Translations under genes and position numbers: made by a program
Source of the DNA: Methylobacterium nonmethylotrophicum
Lineage (GTDB): Bacteria > Pseudomonadota > Alphaproteobacteria > Rhizobiales > Beijerinckiaceae
DNA length: 50,373 bases
NCBI RefSeq assembly: GCF_004745635.1
Contig: NZ_SRLB01000042.1
Location: forward strand, 1-50,373
Direction: 5' to 3'
Part shown: positions 33,350-43,679 of the stretch, piece after piece
Numbering within the stretch: position 1 is the first letter of the stretch
How the letters are laid out: every line of letters starts with the position of its first letter
The notes under the pieces: model-generated
What the model saw: the letters and a program-made list of their open reading frames with translations, nothing else
The model's database searches: none
Told to the model about the DNA's origin: nothing

Positions 33350-36300
33350 TCAGGCCGGCGGGAGCTTCTCCGCAAGGTGACGCACGAAGCCCGACAGGGC
33401 GATCGCGCCACGCTCGGAGATCTGGAAGACCCGCAGCGTTCCGTCCTGGATCGCGGCGAGCGGCACCTGGAACTCGAAGCCGGCGGTCAGGGCGTCGGCC
33501 TCCCTCAGATGCGCGGCCACGTCCTGCCGGGTGACGCTCTCCACGACCATGAACCGGCGCTGGCCCCTTGCCCCCCAGCGGCTGATCCAGGCGAGCGGCC
33601 GGCCGCGCCCGGGCACGAAGCACCAGCCCGAGACCGTGACGAGGGTACCGAGCAGGGACGACGCCTCCTCCGCGACCGCGACTGCGTCGAGGCTCGGGCG
33701 GCTGCGCGCCCGTGGGATCCAGGGCCGGCGCAGGGCGAGCGGCGGCTCGGCGCCGACGAGGCAGGGGCGGGCGGTGGGCGCGACGAAGAGCGTGGTGCCT
33801 GTCTCGCGGAGTTCCGCCCCATCGTCATGCTCGACGAGGACCAGGAGGCGGTGATCGCCTGGCGGAAGATCGCGGACCTGCGCCTCGGCACCGACCCGCG
33901 GCGCTTCGTCCTGGTCGTGCCACGCCGCGTGGGTCCAGGCGGTGCCGGGCTCACCCTCGAGGACGAGGTAGGGCCGGCCGCGTCGCGCCCCGTCCGGAAG
34001 CCGGACCTCGATGCGGGTGAGGCCTCCCTGCCGCGCCACCGGCACGCCCTCGATGAGTTGCAGCCCGTGCGCCGCGACACTCGCCCGCTCCGCAATGCGG
34101 CGTAGACCGGCCTCCGGAACCGGCAAGCCGGCCCGCCACGGCGTGACGGGGCCCGGCGCGTCGAAACCCGGGGCCGTGAAGCGCGCGACGTCGGCGGCGA
34201 CGGCAACGTGGTCGGGGAAGACCTGGAGCAGGTCGAGCGCGTAGGAGCCGCCGGGCAGCCCGGCGGTACGGACCTGCACCGAGAAGCCGGCCTGCTCGGC
34301 CCGGCCGGTGCCGAATCGGCCGGCGAGTTCGGGGCGGCGCTCGGGGGAGGCGCTGACGTAGCGCGTGGCCGGGCCCGAGCGCAGCCGCAGCCATGTCCGG
34401 GCCGGCCGGCCGGCCTCCGGCCGCCAGAGCCAGCCGCGCAAGGAGAGACTCTCGACGGCCGCGATGGCGCCGATGCGGCCGGGCAGGCGCTGGCCGTCGG
34501 CGACGAGGTCGGCGATCTCCCAGGACAGGCCGGGATCGCTCGGCGCCAGCGTCCGCTCGGGCAGAACCGCATCCGACGCCGGCAGGGCGTCGACGGCGAC
34601 GCTCGCCTCGGTTGCCCCGTCCCAGACCATGGCCGGGTTGGTCCAATCGGGATGGTTGACACGAAAGCCCAGATCGAAGGCCGAAAGGGTGCACGGTGCC
34701 GCCGGATCGCCCGGAGCGGCATGGGGTGCGGGGTGGGCGGCGATGAGGTCGCGGTAGAGGTCGGACACCGCCGCGGCGTGCTCGGCCAGCGTCGGCAAGG
34801 TCTTCTGGCGGATCGCGCCACGCAGGCGGGCGACGAGGGCGGGGTCGTGCGCGAGGCGCCGAAGGGCCTGGCGCACCGCGCCCGAATCGCCGGGCGGCAC
34901 CTTGAGCCCGTCGACGCCGTCGGTGACCCGCTCGCCCGGCGCGCCGAGATCAGCGACGATCGGGATCAGGCCCGCCCGCCACGCCTCGGTGAGCGAGATC
35001 ATGTAGGTCTCGGGCCACAGCGAGAGGTGGAGCGACGCATCGCATTCCGCGAGCAGCGCCGGCACCTCGTCCCGGGTGTAGCCGCCGCGCAGGCGCAGGC
35101 GCTCTCCCGCCAGCGCCTCGAAGGCGGCGACGAGGTAGGCCTCCACGTAGCCCAGCACCTCGAACACCACGTCGTCCCCCGCCATGATGCGGACGAGTTC
35201 GATCAGGGTCTTGGCGCCCTTGTGGTCGACGACATTGCCGAGCACCGCCACCCGCAGGGGGCCGGGCGTCCTGGCCTCGGGCGCTGGCGGCGGCAGGTCG
35301 GCCGGTCCGGCATCCACCATCTCGATGACGGCGACCCGGGCCGTCGCCTCGGGGTAGAAGGCCCGAACATAGGCTGCGGTCGCCGGCGTGCTCGTCACGA
35401 AGGCGTCGACACTCGCGAGCATCCGCGCCACGAAGCCGTCGCGCCGCGCCTTGGCGCCGGCGGGCAGTTGCTCGGCGGTGGACAGGCAGCCGTCGCATTG
35501 CCGGCTGCCGCGATGAACGACGTCGCAGAACACGCCGTGCTGGTTCATCAACGTGTAGCGGCTGCAGATCAGGAAGAAGTCGTGCAACTGCATCACCACG
35601 GGCACGCCGTGGGCCCGGGCGATCGTCGGCAGGCTCAGCGGCAGACCGAGCAGGTGGTGGACGTGGATGAGGTCGATGCGGCGCTCGACCAGGATGCGCT
35701 CGAACAGGACCTCGATCTCGGGGCTCGCAAGCAGCCGCTCCGCCGGCGGGATCGGCAGCGCCTCCGAGGCGACGCCCTCGTCGAGGCGCATCATCCAAGC
35801 CCCGTCCTCGAAGGAGGGGTAGAGGAAGAGGCAGTCGAAGCCGTCGAGCGCCGCGGCGAGCTGCTCCTGGTAGAACTCCACCCCGCCGCCCTGGCGTCTC
35901 CCGACCCGGTTGTGGGCGACGAAGAGCAGGCGGGGCTTGGCGGGTCCGGGCGAGATCCTGCGCGTGGGGGAGCGGGCCCCGCGCCACGTCCCGTCCTCCG
36001 CGATGCGACTCGACGGAGCAGGAGCCTGCAGCTCCCGCACCGCCCGCAGGATGACGTCGACCCGGTGGTCGTAGAGGTGCTCGGCACGGGTGCGGGCGCG
36101 GGCGCGCTCGGCCATGACGATGCGGCCTTCGGGATCGGCCAGCATGGCGGTCACGGCGGGAACGACGTCGTCCTCGGCGCAGGCGCGGACCTCGCGGTCG
36201 GCCTCGTAGTAGGTGAAGGTCTCGGGGTCGGCGCCGACGACGAGTTGCGCCCCGCCGGCGAGCGCGACCTCGAACAGCCGCGGCGGCGGCGTCGTGCCCG

Positions 36301-37012
36301 AGGGCGTCTCGTCGGCACCGGCGGTGAAGATCCGGGGCAGGGTCAGCACCACCCGGCTGCGGTTGGCGAACCGGGCGAAATCCGCGTTGCCGCAGCGCCA
36401 GTCGACGATCAGGTCGTCGCGCACCAGTACCGGCCGAGGCAGGTAGGCGTTCGCCGGAAGCGCGACCTTCACCCGCAGGTCGCGGGGAAAGGCCGACAGG
36501 ATCCGGTTGAGCGTCGCGACGCGATTCGGCCAAGCGGTGCCGACGAAGAGAAGGTCGTAGCGGTACTCCGCGTCGTCCGGCCGGACGGGCAGGTCTTGGA
36601 ACAGCGTGGTCGCCGCGAGGGGCAGGTGCCGGGCATGGGCGCCGTAGCGGGCGAGCGAGCCGCGGTCGTTGGTGAAGACGAGGTCGAAGCAACCCGAGAG
36701 GCGGGCATTCGCGGCGCTCAGGTAGGGATCCTCGGTGGTCCAGAGCGCGCTGGCGCGCGCGAGCGCGCAGAGACGGGCCAGGAGCGCGTGGTGCCGGCTC
36801 GCGCCGCCCAGAGCGAGGAAGAGATCGAAGCGTTCGCCTCGCGCCAGCGCTGCCTGGGCCAGCGTCGCCGCGTCGGCGTGGGTCGCGCGCACCACCCGCC
36901 CGACGGCCGGGTGCCGCCGGAGGGCGTCCGCGACCGCGAGGGCGATGTAGGCGTTGCTGGTACTCGGCTCCGTGTCGAGGAGGAGCACGGAGTGCGGCAC
37001 GGGTCCGGTCAT
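33350..37012 (-). CDS. Multidomain glycosyltransferase (CgeB-like domain fused to GT4)
   Basis: A very large protein of 1220 residues. The first part (about 1-330) resembles the CgeB/DUF3880-type glycosyltransferase domain: TTEDPYL, LVFTNDRGSL, LLFVGTAWPNR and RLFEVALAGGAQL. A second, GT4-like domain occupies about 355-740 with GGGVEFYQEQLA, IHVHHLLGLPL, GNVVDHKGAKTL and SLWPETYMISL. The last 480 residues show repeated beta-rich segments of no family I recognise, with internal similarity around SLRGWLW and TVSGWCF, each preceding a Gly/Pro-rich stretch. The start at 37012 overlaps the upstream gene's stop by four bases (ATGA), so the two are coupled. Likely role: assembly of a cell-surface glycan in the cytoplasm. 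Confidence 0.82.
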   Translation of the reverse strand: MTGPVPHSVLLLDTEPSTSNAYIALAVADALRRHPAVGRVVRATHADAATLAQAALARGERFDLFLALGGASRHHALLARLCALARASALWTTEDPYLSAANARLSGCFDLVFTNDRGSLARYGAHARHLPLAATTLFQDLPVRPDDAEYRYDLLFVGTAWPNRVATLNRILSAFPRDLRVKVALPANAYLPRPVLVRDDLIVDWRCGNADFARFANRSRVVLTLPRIFTAGADETPSGTTPPPRLFEVALAGGAQLVVGADPETFTYYEADREVRACAEDDVVPAVTAMLADPEGRIVMAERARARTRAEHLYDHRVDVILRAVRELQAPAPSSRIAEDGTWRGARSPTRRISPGPAKPRLLFVAHNRVGRRQGGGVEFYQEQLAAALDGFDCLFLYPSFEDGAWMMRLDEGVASEALPIPPAERLLASPEIEVLFERILVERRIDLIHVHHLLGLPLSLPTIARAHGVPVVMQLHDFFLICSRYTLMNQHGVFCDVVHRGSRQCDGCLSTAEQLPAGAKARRDGFVARMLASVDAFVTSTPATAAYVRAFYPEATARVAVIEMVDAGPADLPPPAPEARTPGPLRVAVLGNVVDHKGAKTLIELVRIMAGDDVVFEVLGYVEAYLVAAFEALAGERLRLRGGYTRDEVPALLAECDASLHLSLWPETYMISLTEAWRAGLIPIVADLGAPGERVTDGVDGLKVPPGDSGAVRQALRRLAHDPALVARLRGAIRQKTLPTLAEHAAAVSDLYRDLIAAHPAPHAAPGDPAAPCTLSAFDLGFRVNHPDWTNPAMVWDGATEASVAVDALPASDAVLPERTLAPSDPGLSWEIADLVADGQRLPGRIGAIAAVESLSLRGWLWRPEAGRPARTWLRLRSGPATRYVSASPERRPELAGRFGTGRAEQAGFSVQVRTAGLPGGSYALDLLQVFPDHVAVAADVARFTAPGFDAPGPVTPWRAGLPVPEAGLRRIAERASVAAHGLQLIEGVPVARQGGLTRIEVRLPDGARRGRPYLVLEGEPGTAWTHAAWHDQDEAPRVGAEAQVRDLPPGDHRLLVLVEHDDGAELRETGTTLFVAPTARPCLVGAEPPLALRRPWIPRARSRPSLDAVAVAEEASSLLGTLVTVSGWCFVPGRGRPLAWISRWGARGQRRFMVVESVTRQDVAAHLREADALTAGFEFQVPLAAIQDGTLRVFQISERGAIALSGFVRHLAEKLPPA

Positions 37013-37983
37013 GCGGCCATCACCGCCAGGATGGTCCGTGCGCGGTGGGCATAGGTGTGGGCGTCGAGCGCCCGGGCCCGGGCGCGCTCCGCCATCGCCT
37101 CGAAGGCGGCGGGCTCGCGATGGGAGCGCGCGATGGCGTCATCGATTTCGAGGACGTCGTCGAAGAGCAGGATCTCGCGGCCCTCCTCGAAATAGTCCAG
37201 GATCTCGAGGCCGGCGGCGAAGCAGAGCTGCGGCGCCCCGGCCAGGGCCGCCTCGAAGACCCGCGGCCCCGGGGTCGAGGCGGGCAGCCGGAAGCGCCGG
37301 TTGGCGATGTCGAGGTCGCGGCCGATCGCGAGGGTGAGGCGCGCCGCGCTCGCCCGGTCGGCCATACCGGAGGGAGTGAGGCGGGTGTTCTCGGCGAAGG
37401 GGAGGGAGGCCGGCCAGCCCGCGCCGCGAACCTCGACCCGGCGCGCCGCCAGGCTCGCCTGGGCGCGCTCCAGGAGGGCGATCCGGTTGGGGAAGGCGGC
37501 GCCGCAGAAGAACAGGTCGAGGGCGCGCTGCGCCATCGGCCGCACCGGCCTGTCGTGGGTCCGCCGGCAGGCGGCGAGCGGCAGGTGCGAGACCGAGGAA
37601 TGCCGGTAATGCGGCAGGGCCCAGCGGTCGTTGGTGAAGACGTGGTCGGCGAGATCCTCCGCCCGGGGGGCGTAGTCGAACTCGTAGGGGTCGTCGTGCA
37701 GCCAGAAGGCGAGGCGCGCCCCGGCCCGGCGAACGCCACGTGCCAGGGCGCGCAGGTCGGCCGCATCGACCGCGACGCTGCCGAGCGCCACGACGAGACT
37801 CGGGCCGAACTCCGCGACGGCGTCCTCGGCGAGCTCCAGCGGGCTCGCTCGCACCGCCGGCGCGCCGAGCACATCCTCGAAGCCGCCGCGCAGGGCGTCG
37901 CGGATCGTCGCGTTGTGGTTCACCGCGTCCGGGCTTGTGCTCACCACCAGGACCTTCGCGGGAGACACGCCTTTCAGAACCAT
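37009..37983 (-). CDS. CgeB-like glycosyltransferase, paralog of the next gene's N-terminus
   Basis: A protein of 324 residues whose whole length matches the first domain of the adjacent 1220-residue protein. Shared landmarks in the same order are HVFTNDRWALPHY, HLPLAACRR, LFFCGAAFPNRIALL, RVFEAALAGAPQL and a final EAMAERARARALDAHTYAHR. Such proteins carry the CgeB/DUF3880 glycosyltransferase fold. The ATG at 37983 begins just before the first Rossmann-like strand (KVLVVSTSPD); no good ribosome site is visible, and the open frame continues upstream through Arg/Pro-rich sequence that I take as non-coding. It is coupled to the next gene by an ATGA overlap. Confidence 0.8.
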   Translation of the reverse strand: MVLKGVSPAKVLVVSTSPDAVNHNATIRDALRGGFEDVLGAPAVRASPLELAEDAVAEFGPSLVVALGSVAVDAADLRALARGVRRAGARLAFWLHDDPYEFDYAPRAEDLADHVFTNDRWALPHYRHSSVSHLPLAACRRTHDRPVRPMAQRALDLFFCGAAFPNRIALLERAQASLAARRVEVRGAGWPASLPFAENTRLTPSGMADRASAARLTLAIGRDLDIANRRFRLPASTPGPRVFEAALAGAPQLCFAAGLEILDYFEEGREILLFDDVLEIDDAIARSHREPAAFEAMAERARARALDAHTYAHRARTILAVMAA

Positions 37984-38750
37984 GCGGACCCGCTGCTGGT
38001 GGAGGGAGCGGCGGATCCCGAACACGCAAAAGCCGCCGAGATCAAGGCGTGCCGCGCGGCTCGCGAATCCGCCGACAGCATTTTCCCGAGGGACCTGCCA
38101 CGGTCCCGGACGCGGCTCGACGGGCGCCGCCGCGCGAGCAGCGGGTGGATCGGGCGTCGCTCGGCCGCGCCGTGCTCGACGTCGTGGTGCCAGGCGTCTC
38201 GCACCCGCTCGGTGACGTCGTCGTAGCGCGCCCGGTGACTGCCGGGATCGAACAGCGGATGCGGCGCGTTCGTGAAGCCCGATCGGCGGCACGCCCGGCA
38301 GGCCGCCCGGCCGCGGGTCAGGCCGCCGACATCGCCCCGCGTGACGGCCTTGACCGGAAAGCTGCGTCGTCCCGCCGCCGCGCATCGTCTTTTGCCGCCT
38401 GGGCAGGCCCCGGCGCGTCCGGGCGCTGACTTACGCGGACCCGCATCGGCACGCCAGCGCTCGCAACGGACGGCGCGGCATCACGTCGGCCCGGCAGCCT
38501 TGCCCCGTCCGGTGGCCGCGATCCACGAGGTTGCGGCCTGGAGGCCTTGACCGGCGCGAACATTCCATAATGTTGCTTATGCGAATTGCGTCTGTCGGCG
38601 CAAAGTTAAAGTGTCCCTCCTGAGCCGAGACGAAACGGCACACCTCGTCGCGCCGGAGAGCGGCGCCGGCGAGCGATGTCCTGTGCGGAGGAACCTCGAT
38701 GCGGGCGCGACCGACGTCCCGGACGAACGACAGCCTGAGACGTCGGGACC
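37984..38750. other. 767-base gene-free region
   Basis: The region lies between the start of the CgeB-like gene and the end of transketolase, both on the minus strand, so it must hold the promoter of the glycosyltransferase pair. Open frames here are Arg/Ala/Pro-rich without ribosome sites. An A+T-richer patch at about 38555-38620 contains a perfect dyad at 38559-38574. Nothing else is recognised. Confidence 0.5.
38559..38574. promoter_or_regulatory. Perfect 6-4-6 dyad, possible operator
   Basis: AACATT-CCAT-AATGTT is an exact inverted repeat in the only A+T-rich patch of an otherwise very G+C-rich gap. It lies about 575 bases upstream of the CgeB-like start. The cognate regulator is unknown. 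Confidence 0.3.
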
Positions 38751-40727
38751 CTACAGCCTTGCCCGCACCTCCTCCACCACCCGCTCCGACGTGAAGCCGA
38801 AATGCCGGGCGAGGTCGGCCTCCGCTCCAGAGGCGCCGTAGCCGCTCATGCCGACGAAGCCGCCCTCCTCGCCGAGGTAGCGGTCCCAGCCGAGGCGCAC
38901 CGCGGCCTCGATCCCGACCCGGACGGTGCCGGGGCCGAGCGTGGCGCGGCGGTACGCGGCGTCCTGGCGCTCGAACAGCTCCCAGGACGGCATCGAGACG
39001 ACCGCCGTCGGGACACCCTCCTGCTCGAGCCGGCGGCGGGCCTCGACGGCGAGCGCCACCTCGGAACCGGTGGCGAGCAGCGTGACCCGCCGGGCGGCGG
39101 ACGCCTCCTCCAGCACGTAGGCGCCGCGTGCCGAGCGGTTCTCCGAGCCCGCGTCGCGCCGCATTGCGGGCAGCGCCTGGCGGGCGAAGATCAGCGAGGA
39201 CGGTCCTTCGCGGTTCCGGAGTGCGATCTCCCAGCACTCCGCCGCCTCGACGGCATCGGCCGGGCGCAGGACCAGCATGTTGGGGATGGCGCGCAGCGAC
39301 GCCAGGTATTCCACCGGCTGGTGCGTCGGCCCATTGCGGCCGATATGGACCGAATCGTGGCTGAACACGAACGGCACCGGCAGCCCCATCATGGCGGCGA
39401 GGCGTAAAGTCGGGCGCAGGTAGTCGGAGAAGACCAGGTAGGTGACGCCGACCGGCACGACCCCGCCATGGGCGGCCATGCCGTTCATCATCGCCCCCAT
39501 GGCGTGCTCGCGGATGCCGTAATGGACGTAGCGCCCGCCCTGGTCCTCGGCCGTGAAGGCTTTCAGGCTGCGCTTGTGCTGGGTCGCGCCCTCGAGGTCC
39601 GGCGCGCCGGACAGGAGTTCGGGGATGGCGTCCGCGAGGCGGTCGACCAGCGCGCCCGACAGGGCGATGCCGGATTGCGCCTGGCCCGACCGCACGGCCT
39701 CGTCGCGGAAGGCGTGCAAGGGGGCTTCCCATCCCTCCGGCAGCCGGCCCTCGCGCAGGCGGTCGAGCAGGCGCCGGCGCTCCGGCGGCAAAGCGGCGAC
39801 CCGGCGCGTCCAGGACTCGAAGGCCGGCGCGTTCCGCTCCCCCGCCGCCCGCCAGGCGGCGCGGATCTCGTCCGGGATCGCGAAGGCGGGGTGGGTCCAG
39901 TTCAGGGCCGCGCGGGCGGCGGCGCTCAACGAGGCCGGAATGCGGGCGGAATGGGCCGCCCGGGTGCCTTCGACGCCGGGCAGGCCGCGGCCGATCACGG
40001 TGGTGCAGCGGATCATCGAGGGGCGCGGATCGGCCTTGGCGAGGAGCAGGGCCGCCGAGACAGCCTCGCTGTCGTGGCCGTCGACCTCCTGGACGTGCCA
40101 GTGGCTCAGCAGGAACCGCGCCGCCATGTCGTCGCTCAGCGCGAGGTCGATCGCGCCGTCGTCGGTCATCCGGTTGTCGTCCCAGAGAAACGTGAGCTTG
40201 CCCAAACGCAGGTGCCCGGCGAGGGAGATCACCTCCTGGCCGACGCCCTCCTGCAGGCAGCCGTCGCCGACCAGCGCGTAGGTGCGATGGTCGACGAGAT
40301 CGGGACCGAGCCAGCGGTTGAGATAGGCCTCCGCCAGCGCCATGCCGGCGGCGTTGGCGATGCCCTGGCCGAGCGGCCCGGTGGTGGTCTCGATGCCGTG
40401 GGCCGGGGCGTATTCCGGGTGGCCCTCGCAGGGCGAGCCGAGCTCGCGGAATCGCTTGATGTCGTCAAGCCCGATACCCTCGTAGCCGCTGAGATGCAGC
40501 AGCGCATAGAGCAGCATCGAGCCGTGGCCGTTCGACAGGACGAAGCGGTCGCGGTCGAACCACAGGGGCTCGCGGGCCAGGAACTTGAGGTGGCGGGTGA
40601 AGAGCGCCGTCACCGTGTCGGCGGCGCCGAGCGGCGTGCCCGGATGCCCCTCGCCCACCCGCTCGATCGCGTCGATGGACAGGAAGCGGATCGCATCCGC
40701 GAGGGCGCGCGGATCGGTGCCGGTCAT
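38751..40727 (-). CDS. tkt: Transketolase
   Basis: A cytoplasmic thiamine-diphosphate enzyme of 658 residues that moves two-carbon units between sugar phosphates in the pentose phosphate and Calvin-type pathways. N-terminal landmarks are GHPGTPLG, LSNGHGSML and TTGPLGQGIANA, and the ThDP motif GDGCLQEG with a later Asn. The pyrimidine domain has the catalytic Glu in HYGIREHAM, and the substrate site is in HDSVHIGRNGPTHQPVE. The usual GTHxxHG segment reads GTRAAHS, with Arg for the first His. The ATG at 40727 has GGGAGGG about 7 bases upstream. It stands alone, 118 bases downstream of the acyl-CoA dehydrogenase gene. Confidence 0.93.
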   Translation of the reverse strand: MTGTDPRALADAIRFLSIDAIERVGEGHPGTPLGAADTVTALFTRHLKFLAREPLWFDRDRFVLSNGHGSMLLYALLHLSGYEGIGLDDIKRFRELGSPCEGHPEYAPAHGIETTTGPLGQGIANAAGMALAEAYLNRWLGPDLVDHRTYALVGDGCLQEGVGQEVISLAGHLRLGKLTFLWDDNRMTDDGAIDLALSDDMAARFLLSHWHVQEVDGHDSEAVSAALLLAKADPRPSMIRCTTVIGRGLPGVEGTRAAHSARIPASLSAAARAALNWTHPAFAIPDEIRAAWRAAGERNAPAFESWTRRVAALPPERRRLLDRLREGRLPEGWEAPLHAFRDEAVRSGQAQSGIALSGALVDRLADAIPELLSGAPDLEGATQHKRSLKAFTAEDQGGRYVHYGIREHAMGAMMNGMAAHGGVVPVGVTYLVFSDYLRPTLRLAAMMGLPVPFVFSHDSVHIGRNGPTHQPVEYLASLRAIPNMLVLRPADAVEAAECWEIALRNREGPSSLIFARQALPAMRRDAGSENRSARGAYVLEEASAARRVTLLATGSEVALAVEARRRLEQEGVPTAVVSMPSWELFERQDAAYRRATLGPGTVRVGIEAAVRLGWDRYLGEEGGFVGMSGYGASGAEADLARHFGFTSERVVEEVRARL

Positions 40728-40778
40728 CAGGGGTCCCTCCCGGGGAATGCTGGGTGCTCTCGAGGCGCGATCACCCAA

Positions 40779-40794
40779 CCGCCCCCCGGGGCGG
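40779..40794 (-). terminator. Weak hairpin between acyl-CoA dehydrogenase and transketolase genes
   Basis: CCGCCCC (40779-40785) and GGGGCGG (40788-40794) are exact inverted arms. The hairpin lies about 50 bases after the acyl-CoA dehydrogenase stop and before tkt. With a 2-base loop and no T-tract, terminator function is doubtful. Confidence 0.25.
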
Positions 40795-40845
40795 AACTCA
40801 AACGAGGTTTTCTCGCGCTGAGATGAGCGCGATTCACCTCGCGCG

Positions 40846-41994
40846 TCAGGCGGCGATCAGCCCGCCCATCCGTGCGACCCGGCCGAGATGGTGGTCGGCG
40901 TCGCCGAACAGCTGGTCGATCATCGTGACCCGCTTGAAGTAGTGGCCGACGCTGTACTCCATCGTCACGCCGACGCCGCCATGGAGCTGCACCGCGCCCT
41001 GGCCGACGATGCGGCCGGAGCGGCCGATCTGCACCTTGGCGCCGGCGATCGCCCGAGCGCGCTCCTCGGCGTCCTCCTCGCCCGCCATCATGGTGGCGAG
41101 AAACGCCATCGAGCGGGCCTGTTCCAGGGCGATGAACATGTCGGCGGCCCGGTGCTGCAGCACCTGGAACGAGCCGATCGTCACGCCGAACTGCTTGCGG
41201 GTCTTCAGGTACTCGACCGTCAGCCGGTGCATCCGGTCCATGGCACCGACCGCCTCGGCGCAGAGCGCGGCGATCGCCTCGTCGGTCACCCGCTCGATCA
41301 CCGGCAGGCCGCCGGCCGGATCGCCGATCACGGCGGCCGCCCCGACCCGGACCGAGGACAGCGAGACTTCCGCCGCCCGCATCCCGTCCTGGGTCGGGTA
41401 GCCGCGGCGCGAGACGCCCTCGGCGTTGGCCTCCACCAGGAACAGGCCGATCCCGTCGCGGTCGCGCCGCGAGCCGGAAGTCCGGGCCGAGACGATGAGC
41501 CGGTCGGCGCTGTCGCCGTGCAGGACCAGGGACTTCTCCCCCTCCAGGACCCAAGCATCGCCGTCGCGGCGCGCGGTGACGCCGACGTCGTTGAGGTCGT
41601 AGCGGGCCTGGCGCTCGCTATGCGCGAGGGCGTAGCGGGTCTCGCCGGCGATGAGGCCGGGCAGCCACTCGGCCCGCTGCTCCGCACTCGCCGCATGGCG
41701 CAGCACGCCGCCGGCGAGCACCACGGTGGCGAGGTAGGGTTCGAGGGCGAGCGCGCCGCCGAACGCCTCCATGACGATCATCGTCTCGACCGGCCCGCCG
41801 CCGATGCCGCCATCCTCCTCGGAGAACGGCACCGCGAGCAGGCCCTGCTCGGCGTAAGCCGCCCACATCGCCTTCGAGAAGCCCTCCGGCTCCTTCCCGT
41901 GGCGCTTGCGGGCCTCGAAGTCGTAGCGGTCGGCCAGCAGCCGCTCGACGCTGTCCTTGAGGAGGCGCTGCTCCTCGCTCAGATCGAAATCCAT
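40846..41994 (-). CDS. pimD: Acyl-CoA dehydrogenase, pimeloyl-CoA dehydrogenase small-subunit type
   Basis: A flavoenzyme subunit of 382 residues of the acyl-CoA dehydrogenase fold: helical N-domain (MDFDLSEEQRLLKDSVERLL), middle beta domain (about 120-230) and C-terminal helical bundle with RKQFGVTIGSFQVLQHRAADM and the QLHGGVGVTMEY motif. It is the shorter partner of the dehydrogenase encoded upstream. A large plus small dehydrogenase pair beside a bifunctional hydratase and a thiolase is the arrangement of the Rhodopseudomonas pim operon, which degrades pimelate and other dicarboxylates. The ribosome site is weak (GGAAACG). The symbol rests on context and overall likeness. Confidence 0.8.
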   Translation of the reverse strand: MDFDLSEEQRLLKDSVERLLADRYDFEARKRHGKEPEGFSKAMWAAYAEQGLLAVPFSEEDGGIGGGPVETMIVMEAFGGALALEPYLATVVLAGGVLRHAASAEQRAEWLPGLIAGETRYALAHSERQARYDLNDVGVTARRDGDAWVLEGEKSLVLHGDSADRLIVSARTSGSRRDRDGIGLFLVEANAEGVSRRGYPTQDGMRAAEVSLSSVRVGAAAVIGDPAGGLPVIERVTDEAIAALCAEAVGAMDRMHRLTVEYLKTRKQFGVTIGSFQVLQHRAADMFIALEQARSMAFLATMMAGEEDAEERARAIAGAKVQIGRSGRIVGQGAVQLHGGVGVTMEYSVGHYFKRVTMIDQLFGDADHHLGRVARMGGLIAA

Positions 41995-42050
41995 CGGGTC
42001 GTTTCCGTTCTCGCCGGTCTCGAATGGCGGCTCTGTTCGATTGTCCCACT

Positions 42051-42181
42051 CGCGACCTCATCCTGAGGTGCGACCCAGGGGAGCCTCGAAGGAGGGCTCC
42101 AGGGATCACGGAGACCCCTGGAGCCCTCCTTCGAGGTCAGTCGATCATGGATCGACTGACGCCTCAGGATGAGGTCTCGCA
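42051..42181. repeat. Intergenic palindromic repeat, copy 2 (CTCATCCTGAGG family)
   Basis: Outer arms (about 42052-42071 and 42161-42180) and an inner inverted pair around GCCTCGAAGGAGGGCTCC match the element at 9076-9222. The centre contains a further 9-bp hairpin, CAGTCGATC-ATG-GATCGACTG (42138-42158). It separates the two acyl-CoA dehydrogenase genes within one presumed operon, so it would be transcribed and could process or attenuate the mRNA. Confidence 0.75.
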
Positions 42182-42237
42182 TTGGAGAGGCCGAGTCGTC
42201 CTGTTCGTCGGCTTTGCTTCCATGCCTCGACCGCGCC

Positions 42238-43446
<1,209 letters not shown>

Positions 43447-43495
43447 GGGATGCCTCCTAGATCGTGTATTATCTCGAATAAGCTCGACGCCCGCC

Positions 43496-43662
43496 CCCTC
43501 CCCCCTCTGCGGGGGAGGGTGCCCGGCGGAGCCGGGCGGGAGAGGGGACGCCGTGTCCGGAGAGGTCGCGCGCTTGTTGAAGGGCGCCACCTGAAGCATC
43601 GTCGCGCTGCCCCTCTCCCGCCCCGCATCCGTGGGGCAGCCTCCCCCGCAGAGGGGGGAGGG
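43496..43662. repeat. Intergenic palindromic element, G+C-rich type (CCCCCGCAGAGGGGGGAG)
   Basis: Arms at 43496-43517 and 43641-43662 are inverted copies, and inner segments (about 43519-43558 and 43605-43640) also pair imperfectly. The element sits between the bifunctional beta-oxidation gene and the large acyl-CoA dehydrogenase gene. It is a third repeat family, distinct from those at 9076 and 22053. Confidence 0.7.
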
Positions 43663-43679
43663 TTACGGCGGTGTCGCGC

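Noticed and set aside
30990..33623. Minus-strand open frame of 877 codons opposite the TonB receptor
   Set aside because: The receptor has a signal peptide, plug motifs and a C-terminal aromatic; the antisense frame has none.
34208..37054. Plus-strand open frame of 948 codons opposite the 1220-residue glycosyltransferase
   Set aside because: No domain, start context or plausible composition; explained as a shadow of a G+C-rich gene.
37984..38385. 134-codon N-terminal extension of the CgeB-like protein
   Set aside because: The extension is Arg/Pro-rich with no domain, and the protein fold starts at the ATG at 37983, equivalent to the paralog's start.
43447..43599. N-terminal extension of the large acyl-CoA dehydrogenase
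   Set aside because: It would translate through the palindromic repeat; AGGAGG directly precedes the ATG at 43446, where family similarity begins.
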